Source: Mytilus galloprovincialis
Lineage: Eukaryota; Mollusca; Bivalvia; Mytilida; Mytilidae
Length of the DNA stretch: 64,000 nt
NCBI RefSeq assembly: GCF_965363235.1
Contig: NC_134838.1
Coordinates: 15,532,441 to 15,596,440 of the forward strand
Direction: 5' to 3'
A model generated the notes under the pieces. The model was given only the letters and a program-made list of their open reading frames with translations. It searched no databases and was not told the origin of the DNA. A program made the position numbers and the translations under genes. Below are positions 48,601-58,427 of the stretch, one piece after another. Positions within the stretch are counted from its first letter, which is position 1. The number at the start of each line of letters is the position of its first letter.

Positions 48601-49970
48601 AAGCTCAGGATTTCAGGATCAGGAATTTCTTTTTTCGATTTTCGGGATGTCAGGATCTCAGGATTTCATGTTTTTAAGCCCAGGATTTCGGGATCAGGAC
48701 CCCTCCCCAGAACTTGTCACAAGAGGGTTTCTTATAAAATAAGATTTAAAAAATAAAATCCTCCCACCCGGCCCATTTTTTTCAAAAGTTTGGATGAAGA
48801 TCTACTAATTAATTTTAGTTGACCTTATAAAAAATCAATAGTCTGATGACATCAATTAAGATATCTAGATCATCATAAATGAAACAGTTAAATGGACAAA
48901 CAAATGAAGAAGAGAGAATAATGGATGCTAAAATATTCATACTTTATTGCAAATGAAAAATTTGATTTTGGAAGTTCATCTTTGTTCTGTTTAGGGATGT
49001 TATTTGATTGATTTAATGCATGTTTCTTTAATTCCATGGCGTATTAAAAAAAATTGTCATCAGAAATCAACCAAACCCCAACCTCCTGTTTTTCTGTTTC
49101 TTCAAAATTTTTTGCTGTTCTGAAATAAAATAAAAAAATCTTGTCTGATTATTGTGCTTATTTGATTTTTATGCCCCACCTACGATAGTAGAGGGGCATT
49201 ATGTTTTCTGGTCTGTGCCTCCGTTCGTTCGTTCGTCCTTTCGTTCATTCGTCCGTCCGTCTGTGCGTCCGTTCGCTTCAGGTTAAAGTTTTTGGTCAAG
49301 GTAGTTTTTGAAGAAGTTGAAGTCCAATCAACTTGAAACTTAGTACACATGTGCCCCATGATGTGATCTTTCTAATTTTAATGCCAAATTATAGTTTTGA
49401 CCCCAATTTCGTGGTCCACTGAACATAGAAAATGATAGTTCGAAGTTCAGGTTAAAGTTTTTGGTCAAGGTAGTTTTGATGAAGTTAAAGTTACATCAAC
49501 TTGAAACTTAGTACACATGTTCCCTATGATATGATTTTTCTAATTTTAATTCCTATTTAAAGGTTTAACCCCAATTTTCACGGTCCACTGAGCATAGAAA
49601 ATGATAGTGCGAGTGGGGCATCCGTGTACTATGGACACATTCTTGTTTTCATCATACATTTGAATTAACATCAAAATTAAGTCGCTTAGAATAATAAAAA
49701 AATCATGTTAAGAATGATTTTAAAATGTTTTAGCAGTCATATCAAAAATATGATGAAAATTAAGGTAAAGTAAAATTATTTCTTTCATAACAGAAAAAAA
49801 TTTTGAGATCTTGGGACACACTGAAAAATATTTCAAAGTCATTGAAGTTTACCATAGTTATTTAACTTTCCTTTTTTTTTGTTATTTTTCAGGTACAACC
49901 TAGAGACCATAAACTGAATGACTATCATAACTGGTTGTGGAAAAATTACAAAACTTTGAGCTTAGATTAA
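33665..49970 (+). CDS. MBD4: MBD4, methyl-CpG-binding mismatch T/U DNA glycosylase, 8 exons
   Basis: Exons 33665-33714, 39018-39434, 40081-40206, 40840-42254, 44371-44574, 45233-45382, 47464-47567 and 49893-49970 are phase-consistent and give 847 aa (human 580). Exon 1 ([17 protein letters not shown]) joins exon 2 across a GTTAGT donor. Residues ~20-150 are acidic. The MBD spans ~160-235 ([20 protein letters not shown], then [17 protein letters not shown]). Exon 4 encodes a ~430-residue Lys/Ser-rich linker, longer than in vertebrates. The helix-hairpin-helix glycosylase domain spans ~704-847: [43 protein letters not shown], and catalytic D827 in QPRDHKLN, equivalent to human D560. Family role: removes T or U opposite G at deaminated CpG in the nucleus. 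All catalytic features look intact. Its introns are loaded with mobile elements. Confidence 0.93.
34211..35028. mobile_element. 818-bp DNA element with ACGGTACCCAAAT inverted ends
   Basis: Left end TAACGTAACGGTACCCAAAT and right end ATTTGGGTACCGTCACGTTA are inverted repeats with one mismatch, flanked by TA on each side. ATGCAATTTGGGTACC recurs inside near 34803. A second internal inverted pair, AGACGTATTTACACTTG against AAAGTGTAAATACG, lies at about 34231 and 34418. There is no transposase. The TA duplication would fit Tc1/mariner-like mobilisation. It lies in MBD4 intron 1. Confidence 0.65.
35105..36830 (-). mobile_element. 5'-truncated non-LTR retrotransposon (LINE), reverse transcriptase part
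   Basis: The minus strand encodes LINE reverse transcriptase pieces in order: [19 protein letters not shown] (36595-36825), [12 protein letters not shown] near 36407-36438, the catalytic YADD box at about 36328-36339, then [17 protein letters not shown] and [13 protein letters not shown] (to about 35945), and a C-terminus with [18 protein letters not shown] near 35600-35650. The pieces sit in different frames, so at least two frameshifts are present, one between FAFRAG and YADD. The 3' tail ends in short CATAAAG-type repeats at about 35100, as in CR1-like LINEs. No endonuclease domain remains. It lies antisense in MBD4 intron 1. Confidence 0.75.
36925..38630. repeat. large inverted repeat (two ~450-bp arms) in MBD4 intron 1
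   Basis: Arms at about 36925-37375 and 38170-38630 are reverse complements with mismatches. The outer ends share AGGCATTACCTG and ATGGGGACGAAG; the inner ends share TCGGGAAAATTCCCGA-like palindromes. Each arm contains TGACGTCA (a perfect CRE). The ~800 bases between are unrelated A+T-rich sequence. A second CTTCGTCCCCAT end at about 37390 hints that each arm is one copy of a MITE family inserted in opposite directions. Confidence 0.7.
40364..40512. mobile_element. 149-bp TA-flanked MITE
   Basis: TAGCGGGTTATT at the left end and AATAACCCACTA at the right are inverted repeats with one mismatch, and TA flanks both. This suits a Tc1/mariner-type MITE. It lies in MBD4 intron 3, between two MBD-encoding exons. 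Confidence 0.55.
41826..41925 (+). repeat. degenerate coding repeat inside MBD4 exon 4
   Basis: The exon encodes a run of ETVNSE-like units ([19 protein letters not shown] and so on), from repeats of 15-18 bases such as GAAACTGTTAATTCA. All changes keep the frame. Confidence 0.7.
42426..43724. mobile_element. 1.3-kb DNA element with CCAAACGTGTCC subterminal repeats
   Basis: Starts TGTAACACTCCCAAAGTGTC and ends with the inverse of TGTAACACTCAGAAACGTGT; TA flanks both ends. CCAAACGTGTCC or a close variant recurs about five times in the left 150 bases and twice near the right end, in opposite orientation. The interior has three or four ~110-bp units around CCAGTTGCAAGTGTTTCATG. No transposase frame is present. 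It lies in MBD4 intron 4. Confidence 0.7.
45532..46634 (+). mobile_element. pearl/Helentron-like element with six ~147-bp core units
   Basis: Opens with TTTTTGTCGAGC and a perfect-stem hairpin (TGTCGAGC ... GCTCGACA, 45536-45572), then a (GGC)n tract. Six core units follow, each with TGACCTTGACCTCATTTTC or a variant, starting at about 45727, 45880, 46025, 46172, 46323 and 46466. It ends CACTCTTGTTTT. The architecture matches bivalve pearl-type elements with tandem cores; the link to Helentrons is inference. It lies in MBD4 intron 6. Confidence 0.7.
47345..47463 (+). repeat. tandem copies of the MBD4 exon 7 acceptor and exon start
   Basis: TTTGTAG|ATGAATTTTTATGTAAAG marks the true exon 7 start (47464). 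Just upstream lie TTTGTAG|ATGAATTTTAATG (acceptor ending 47405) and a weaker TTTCTAG|ATTAGCTTTTATG (ending 47356). The period is about 50-58 bases. Confidence 0.65.
48550..48715 (+). repeat. G-run plus TCAGGAT minisatellite in MBD4 intron 7
   Basis: A run of about 13 G near 48550-48562 is followed by roughly ten close copies of TCAGGAT or CGGGAT in about 150 bases. It is simple or minisatellite sequence without coding value. Confidence 0.6.
49166..49647 (+). mobile_element. family B short element, copy 3
   Basis: Full-length copy with the GCCCC/GGGGC hairpin, (TTCG/TCCG)n tract, two core units and GGACACATTCTTGTT end. It lies in MBD4 intron 7. Confidence 0.65.
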
Positions 49971-52900
49971 TTGATTTCATTTTTATATTTTATGACAATG
50001 AAATAGAATTTTACTACTGTACATTTTGTACTTTGAAGAAATTTTTAGTCATATTTATTCTGTATGTTTTTTTTACTTTATTTAAAATCCATGATTTTAT
50101 TACTATTTTTTTTATTTTTGTTAATTAATTTATTTTAGCAATTGAATTTTATTTCCTTGCTGAAAGGCAAAGTGGTGCATTTTTATTTTTTGTCATATTT
50201 ATGCAAACGTTTGTCCAAGAAACCAACTACCAAAAGAACAGTGATCATTTTACGTTATGACTTCTTTTTTTAGAAAAAAAAACTAAATGGCTTGTACTTC
50301 ATCATTTGATCAACTCTGTTGTACTGTTTTCTTTTTTCTTATTATGTGAAAGCATTTTTGTTCAGTCCATTGGACTTTTGCCATTTGAATATCTTTAGTA
50401 GAAAATTCATTAACTTCACAACTAAAGTTCATTTAATTCTTTTCAAACACAAATCATCACCTTCATTTATGTATTAAATTCATTGAAAAATACTATTCAT
50501 TTGTACAAAGTCCATATAAGAAACTTTTGTCAATTTAGTCAGAATTTTATAGTGATAGTGATATTGATTTTGTTAATATTATATCTCCACAGTAATTTTG
50601 TAAATAGTTTTATACTGTAAATACATATACATGATGCTAGAGGTTTAACTGTAGTGACAAATTTTAATATCTTTCTAGATTTTGAACACAATGCCTGTTG
50701 GATTACTGAGGAAATTTTGTTGTTTGATAATTTGGTTTAACTTAGATAGAGAAATGGGAATGATTATGCATTCTTATTCAACCTGTCATAGTCAGAAGGG
50801 ATGAAAATCAAGTGTTAAGGTATAAGAATTCCAGTAAATGCTTTGGTTTAATAACATTGTATTATGGAGCTTTGTTAAAATTTGGATCATATAAAAAAGA
50901 GAATTTTATCACACACATCATCAAATTTGTAAGGCCTGGTTTTTTCCAACAGTTAAACATGCATGCTTAAGAGTAGAGAATAAAGTAGTTTAAATTTTGA
51001 CAAATTATTACTTACATCAGAGAGTTGTTTTGTATCCTGAAGAGTTTTGGTTTATCAAGATATACACATCTCTATGTGAACAACAAATGGATTGATACAT
51101 GTAGTTTTAGTTTTTAGAATTGTTTCTATATGTAATATGTTGCTGGTGATTAACACTTGTAATGATTTGTAACTTTGTTGATATTTTCAAATTGAATATG
51201 TTATATAACTGTTATATAGTGCTTGAAATATTTATGGAAAAGAAAGGATATAGTGATTCAGCTCATGGCATGAAATCACTACCACACAAGAAAAAAAAGG
51301 TACAACCCATTATTACTTTTATCTTTAAGGCTCAGGGAGGCCTATTATGATTGCTTTGTCATTGCTAGACTGAATTACAGCCCTTTGATTAACCTAACAC
51401 CATCAACATGCATTTGAGAATCCCAAAATTCTATGTTGTTAATTCTTAATATGTTCCTTGTAACCTTTGGTATAGAATGATAAAAAGTGCTTTTGAATGT
51501 GTACATTGACCTATAATGGTTTACTTTTATAAATTGTTATTTGGATGGAGAGTTGTCTCATTGGCACTCACACCACATCTTCCTATATCTTCATCTTAAT
51601 ATTTTTTGTTTATGTATGCAGATGAATTTAAACAAATATATTTGACAATTATATAAGCTTAAGATTAGGAGAGGTGTTATGATTGCCAATGTGACAACAA
51701 TCTACTGAAGTTGAAATGAAGTTGATGTAAGCAATTGTAGGCAACATAGTAAGCCTCTATCATGACAATATTAAGTTGCAATCTCATCTTATAGTTTTCT
51801 TTAAAAAAATTATATCAACCATGCATTTGTGTTTTCTGCAGACTGGTTAACTTGAATAGGATAGAGGACAAAGTGATATGTTGCATCAGAAAAAACAAAC
51901 AATGGATATATATATTCTCCTATTCGCTAAATATTTTACACACAGGTGCAATATAATTTTGTTACTTTACATTTATCTTGAATTTTGATTTATTTTGTGT
52001 TCATGAGTAGTTGAAAACATCTATCTGAAATAATTGTAAACATTGAACTTCAAATACATGTTTAGAAAGTAATAAAAAAGATAGAATAATTGCAGAAAAA
52101 TTGACAGGGCATGTAATAGCTTGATATAGGATATGTTTTTATACTCATTATTGAAGGTTGTACAGCAACTTATTTTTTTAATATCCCTGTCCACTGGTTG
52201 TCTCCATCTGCATCATATCTTTTATTATTTCTATGCTTTTTTAAAACAAATATTTGAAATATTTAGAGAATGAGTGATCCAATATAATGGATATTTTAAA
52301 ATGTTGTAAAGAGTTAGTCATTTTAAAAATGGAAATGAAGTATTTACAAAAATGATTAAATTTGTAAGAAGATTCCTGTTTGTTCCATAAATCATGTAAA
52401 GTTTCACCTTTACACAATTTTATCATTGAATGTGTAAATAAGATTTTTCAGCATGTTGACCATGTATATACTATTTAACAACCATCTATTAATATTTTTA
52501 GTATTTTATCATATGTATATAAATTTCATTGATTAATAAATATAAATGGTAGCAAATTATTGTTTATTTACTTTCCCAAACAAGTGAAGAGTATTATTGA
52601 TGGCAAATATGTGTCCCATGTTTCTATTTTTAAACAGAAATGACTGTTTGGTTATTATTATGTGAATTTGGAAATTGAGACTTTTCAAGATACTTTAAAA
52701 CAAACAATTATCAAAAGTTCTTATTGCTTTTTATTGCTTTGAAATAAGGACACCTTCTGAACGTGTTCATTTCAAAGTAACTGAAAATTTTTAACAAAAT
52801 AAATTCCCAAATTTGTGTCTCAATTGTTTAAAAAACTAGTCTGCAAGCCTTCGAGTTATTTTGTGTTATTTAAGGAATATCTTTTTGCCCTACAATGTAC

Positions 52901-53925
52901 TATCGAAGCCACAAAAATAACAATACAATGTGAAACTTAAAGGACACTAATCAAATGGCAAAATCAAAAGCCCAAACACATCAAACTAATGGATAACAAC
53001 ATAACAAGTTATAGTTCTCGTGAATGGATCTAATGGAAATATTTATGCCTGGTTATTTAATGCAACCAATACAGATTTAAGGGTTTGTCACATTGAATAT
53101 CTGTGACAATGTTGAGGTAGAGATTGATTGTTTTGAATTTTTAGTCACATTGTCTAGAAAAACACAAAAGTGGTGCACGGTAAGTTCACTATATGGCCAA
53201 GATGTGTTTAGATACATGTTGTTTTGGAGAGGAAACGTGAGTTTGTCATTTAAAATTTAAATTCTGGTATTTATAATGAGTTTACAGAGGCAGATGAGTT
53301 TTCGTAAGATGTTAATGCAATACAATCAGGATTTCTTTTTTTTTAAGGCATCTACTATAAAATTACACTGAAATGCTTACCAAAGAACTATTGCAAAGAG
53401 AACCATTGTTCAAGAGACAAATTTTGAAAAAATGAAAAATGGAATGTAAAGGAAAAAGTATTGAAAATTATGTAGTCCATGTTCTGTAAAAAACTAACAA
53501 AGGCGACTATGTTTGGATTACCGGAAATAAAACTAAAAACTGGTAACAGACGTGCCTCTGTTACTCAGGATTTATGATAACTTGGATTTTTTGTCAGTAT
53601 GAATCTCAGTTGTTTTCATCACTGTGCTTATCATCAAGTAACTGTACCAATGATGCCTAGTGAGAAAGAAAAGACTTTTTTTACCTAAAAGGATGGACTT
53701 GATCCGGATATATCGTTGTCGTTCGGACTATAACGTTATGCGACATCAATGCTTCAATCAATTATAAAGCAGCAGGTAGCGAATGTCAGTGGCATATTGC
53801 AGCTTTATATATTGGTGAGATGATTGTTTATTGGAGACCATATTATGAACATCTTTAAACTTTTATATTATTATGGACAGACTTTTAATTTCTGCATTGA
53901 AATTAACACCGAATAAATATAAAAA
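49971..53925. other. MBD4 3' region and intergenic DNA
   Basis: A+T-rich with a family A end fragment at about 51530-51595 and family C copy 5 at 52935-53010. The first canonical AATAAA after the MBD4 stop is at 50979-50984, so the 3' UTR may be about 1 kb; nearer ATTAAA variants exist. No further gene was found. Confidence 0.4.
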
Positions 53926-53929
53926 AGAA

Positions 53930-54120
53930 GCTATGATATGATTTCCAGTGAGACAACTCTCCACAAGAGACCAAATGACACAGAAGTTAACATCTACAGC
54001 TTTAAACAAACGAGAAAGCTAACGGCTTAGTCTATGTAAAGAAAAAATGAACCAAAAACAAATATGTAACACAGCAACAAACGACAACCACTGAATAACA
54101 GGGTTCCAGACTTCGGAACT
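53930..54120 (-). repeat. family A dispersed repeat, reverse copy
   Basis: AGTGAGACAACTCTCCACAA through CAACAAACGACAACCACTGA is the reverse complement of the family A copy at 16058-16330. Confidence 0.6.
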
Positions 54121-54129
54121 TGGGAAAGT

Positions 54130-55390
54130 GATGTAACAATGCAACATAAGAACAAACTATAAAAAGTTGAAAAAGGCTTAACTCATCAGATGAATACAAA
54201 TAGAAATAAATCTACACACACAGAGTTGACGTGGCTGTGTACTAAGTACAGATCTGAGAGTACTATCAGCTACTGACATCTAGTGCAAAGCTAATAACAT
54301 CTAATGAAAAAAATCATGCATATAAGACTAAATTATTATCAGTGCACATCCCGTGGATTTAGTAAAAGACGTAATAGACAGTCAGAAAAGACATGACCTG
54401 TGCAATGCCAATATACAGGTATCAACAGATTGTAGAGCGATGAATGTGCATTTGTATATTACAATGATATTTATTTTGTTTTTAATTTAATAATGTTCGT
54501 TCTTTCATCGTGAAGTATTTGTTTTTCATTTGTACAGACATATATTAGAGTTAGTGTTAATACGTAGTAAGAACATAATATGTATTTTATTTGCGAAATT
54601 GAGTGATCAATGTTAGAATTTTAAAGTAATCATAACATTAGAATCTTATATTTAATTAATAATTTATGTTTCATATCAATTTTACACAGATACGTTCCGG
54701 GACGACCCAAATAACAATCCTGTCATAGTCACTAGTAAATCATACAAAATAGACACGCTGCATATTCTCTTTCAAAACAGTTTTGGCGAGTATTACAAGA
54801 TATTGATATTCTTGATTGTTCCAGAAATTGGGATTTCCCATATATATTTTGCAAAGAATAATTATGCAAAAAGTAGATGACGCTATTAAAATACAATGTT
54901 GACAGAACAGATTAGTATTTACTGTGCATAATTCTTGAAATAATAATAATTAATGCCAAAAAATCAGTTTATAAAAAATTCTTAAATGATGATTTTTACA
55001 AAATTAGTTTTCATAAAATAGTCTACTGGATTTATGCAAATAGTCTTTTGTCTTTTCTCATGTTTGTTCACACGATGGCATGGTGTTTGCGCGCATGCAT
55101 CAAATGCCTTCAATGTGGGGAGGTCGTGGATTTAACTGGTCAAACCAATGACTTTAAAATTGATATCTGTTGCTTTTCCGCCTAGAACATTTCGTTTTTA
55201 AAATGGGAAAAAGACTGGTCGCCTGAGAGTCAGAATGATATGCGTCTTGGTCGGAAAAGATCTTCCTGTGTAATGTTTGTTTCCTTTGTGATATCCCAGT
55301 AAAACTCTGACGCAGCGTGTCAGTCAAGTACATAGTTGAACAGTGCTTAATTAATGCCTATAAACATTTCAATAACGTATCCTCAGTTTT
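54130..55390. other. intergenic, nothing recognised
   Basis: No supported gene, structured repeat or coherent frame. Confidence 0.45.
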
Positions 55391-55870
55391 CATTTCTATG
55401 TAGCAACAGTTTAGCAGCGCATACAAACGGAGTATAAATCTCAAAGTTTATACGATATTCCATAGCTTGTATTTCCTATCATGATTTCTTGATAGAACGT
55501 TGCTGATCACAGGAATCTACTAAACCGAGTTGATACAATAGGTCATCCCTTCATACATGTAACGGACGCCATAAGTTGGTTGGCCGTTATAGAATATCCG
55601 TTTCACAGATGACACCAGATATGTCCCACATGCTGTACTAACATGTGCAAAACGACGGGTTCCACATGTGGTGCAGGATTTGCTTACCTTTCCGGAACAC
55701 CATCTCCAGATTTTATGGTGTTTGTGTTGCTCAGTTTTTGGTTTCTATGATTTATTTTGTGAACTGCTGTTTGTTTGTTGATCGATTACTTTTAAGCCAT
55801 TGCGTAGTCCGTTAATCTTCTATATATTTGTAACAAAGTATCGGTAAATGCATTTTATTTCATTGGTTTT
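55390..55870 (+). mobile_element. second Penelope-like fragment (reverse transcriptase C-terminus and 3' tail)
   Basis: Plus-strand pieces YSIACISYHDFL and RYRISVSQMTPDM match the minus-strand relic at 17050-18990 (YSRACISYHDFL, RYGITRS). The shared tail GATTTGCTTACCTTTCCGGA follows. It is broken and old. Confidence 0.55.
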
Positions 55871-56089
55871 GTTATACCTGCTAACCCAGTATAAGTAAGA
55901 CTTAAAGATTTGTACATACTTTCTATGCAAAAAGGCTTCTATTGCATTTACATTGTAGAGAGAAAAAGACCTGTTACGATTGTACCATATTCATTGCGGC
56001 TAAGGCGTTTTAAAAGAATTTTGTTAACCACCACAATAAGTATTCAGACAAATAATGGTATTTGTCTATATAAAAACTAGATGTTTTAA

Positions 56090-56880
56090 AAGGGATACAC
56101 CAAATAAAAATAAAACAGCTCACAAAAATACCACATTTATAATTCTGTATGCGTTTCGTCTAAATAAGACTTATAAGAGGCGCTCTAATTAAGACGGTTA
56201 GTAGACAAATCCAAAATACGAAGTAGACGTGCTTCAAATGTCAATAACAAATTGAGCCAAATACAACGAAGGCAATCTATTACTTGGGAAAGAAAACTTA
56301 AGTGTAACGATTAATTCTACATTCCATACACAGAAAATTATAGAAAATTGAACATAGCAATTGTATTTCATGTCAACACAAATTGCTAACACTAGGGCTA
56401 ATAGTAACTCGGGGACTTAACATCCACCAGTGGTGGAATCAACCCAGTGGTTGTAAAAACTCACCAATGATACCACACATAATTTTGTATGTCATACTCG
56501 GGATTCGTCTTCATCAGACTCTTTGGTGGCACTCTAATTAAGACAGTTGGTTGGCAAAACCAAAATACGAAATTGTGGGGTTTCAAATACAGATAATTCA
56601 TTAAAGACGATGTGTAGGTTCAGAATGAATAAGCTTAATAGTGTTACGAATAACTCGACATTTCATATCTAGCAAATTAAAGGAAAATGAACATTGCATT
56701 GATTTTGCATGTCAACACAAAATTGAAGACACCTAAACGTCCACCAGTAGTGTTATCGACCAAGTGGTTATTAAAAAATATCAACGATATCAAGATTATG
56801 GTTTCGTACGCCAGACACATGTTGAAACACATCCTTCATCAAAAGCAGTGTAACATGCAGTTACTTCTATACGACAGATG
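56090..56880 (-). repeat. retrozyme-like array, minus orientation, decayed hammerheads
   Basis: Reverse-complement monomers of about 310-350 bases. Hammerhead-like remnants lie near 56140-56190 (AGACGAAACGC on the minus strand), 56480-56530 (CTGATGA intact, stem II lost) and about 56795-56850. Between them, GTAATAGATTGCCTTCGTTG and ACAACCACTGGGTTGATTCC match the plus-strand array at 57341-58120. Confidence 0.55.
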
Positions 56881-57354
56881 ATTATATCTCAACTAAACAC
56901 AAAGTGTACCGACAATAGTATTTAGTGACAACAAAATTACACATATGCAGAGGGCTGTTACACCATACAGTAGTTGTTGTGAATAATAAAAACGCCGAAA
57001 ACTGGTGGAAAGACCTAAAAATATATATTTACGTATAACATTGATTTCCTATTTCCTAAAGCTGGACCTTCCACTATTTGACTCCAACATGATTTTGAAT
57101 GCCTGCGATATCTCTACCTTAACAACTTATTGTGAGTTTAGCCTGTTATTATATTTTTTTTTTTTATTGATTTCCTGTTTACAAAAGTATGATTTTTTTT
57201 AAATACTGGTTTTGCTGATCAACAGTCTTGAAGCAGCATTGACACTAGTTTTCCGCTTTTATAGCTATAGTTGTTTGTTTAATATATTGTGTAACTTCAT
57301 ACTAGAAACAATTATTTTTGATCCAGCTGTCTAAACCATGTGTTACCCCTCGAT

Positions 57355-57396
57355 CGTCACTGATGAGTCTCTTGTAGACGAAACGCGTGTCTGACG
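57355..57396 (+). ncRNA. type I hammerhead ribozyme motif with intact core
   Basis: Stem I pairs CGTCA (57355-57359) with TGACG (57392-57396). Then come the core CTGATGA (57360-57366), stem II GTCT/AGAC with loop CTTGT (57367-57379), GAAA (57380-57383), a minimal 2-bp stem III with loop GCGT, and the cleavage triplet GTC (57389-57391). All invariant positions of the hammerhead consensus are present. A very short stem III is known in hammerheads of Penelope-like elements and animal retrozymes, which may cleave best as dimers. Activity is not shown by sequence alone. Confidence 0.7.
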
Positions 57397-58064
57397 CAAA
57401 TACACAACTTCAATCCTGAAATCAATTATCTGTTTATTTACAACCGCTGGGTCGATGCCAATGATGAGTCTTTTGAAGACAAAACTAGCGTCTGGTGCAA
57501 ATACAAAATTTAAATTCTGGTATCTATGATGAGGTTATTGTATCGTTATCAATGTTATAGGTCATCTTGCTTACAAACTTTGAATTTATGAAATGCTAAG
57601 GCTTTTCTACCTCAGGAATAGATTGCCTTAGCTGTATTTGGCAAAACGGTTAGGAATTTTTGGTCATCAAAGCTCTTCAACTTTGGACTATATATTTATT
57701 CGAACGTCACTTATTAATCTTTTGAAGACGAAACTCGCGTTTGGCGCGAATACAAAATTTCAATCCTGGTTTCTATGATGAGTTTATTTACAACCACTTG
57801 GGGCAATACCATTGGTGATTTTTTTATTCCACGAAGGTATCACCAATCCAGTTGTCAGCACTTCTGTGTTGACAGGAATTGTCATTGATATTGTCATAAT
57901 TATACATAAACTATTTACAAACTTTTCAATTTTTGATGTACTAAGGGCTTTCTGTCTCAGATATAATTTACTTTAGCTTTAGTTGGCAAAACGTTTAGGA
58001 ATTTTTTGTCCTCAATGCTCTTCATTTCGCACTTAATTTGGCTATTTAAACTTTTTTATTCGAG

Positions 58065-58106
58065 CGTCACTGATGAGTCTTTTGTAGACGGAACGTGCGT
58101 CTAGCG
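58065..58106 (+). ncRNA. degenerate hammerhead motif
   Basis: CGTCA, CTGATGA, stem II and the GTC triplet are kept, but GAAA reads GGAA and stem I is weakened. It is probably inactive. Two further copies near 57461 and 57704 have changed CTGATGA boxes. Confidence 0.5.
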
Positions 58107-58427
58107 CAAATACAGTCTTAAAATATTATCCATGTGTTGTTTGATAACTTTTAATATCATTATTAACCAGGCTTGCTGCATGTCTCTATTATGTTAAAAA
58201 GGACAATCAAATTCAGAAATGCTCAATACAAAGATACTGCCGCGAAGACCGTAGTTCAAGTATTTACAGAACTACATCATTTCTATATTTACAGACAGGA
58301 TGTGTATACTTTACAAATCCTTGGTACAGATAAATGTTAAAAAAAATAGAGTTTTCAATTATTTTAAAAAATAAAAACACATTAACATGTAACATTTTAT
58401 ATATATAAATAACAATGTGATTGCATA

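Larger units (their letters stand above)
57341..58120 (+). repeat. retrozyme-like tandem array with hammerhead motifs
   Basis: Degenerate monomers (up to about 360 bases) share TTTATTTACAACCACTGGG, AATAGATTGCCTTAGCTGTA and a hammerhead motif near 57355, 57461, 57704 and 58065. Only the first keeps every core residue. Monomer order and content match the opposed array at 56090-56880. The organisation resembles metazoan retrozymes and Penelope-like terminal repeats. Confidence 0.65.

Noticed and set aside
57355-58106. CRISPR-like array
   Set aside because: Repeats are long, diverged monomers in a eukaryotic genome; no uniform short repeats and spacers.
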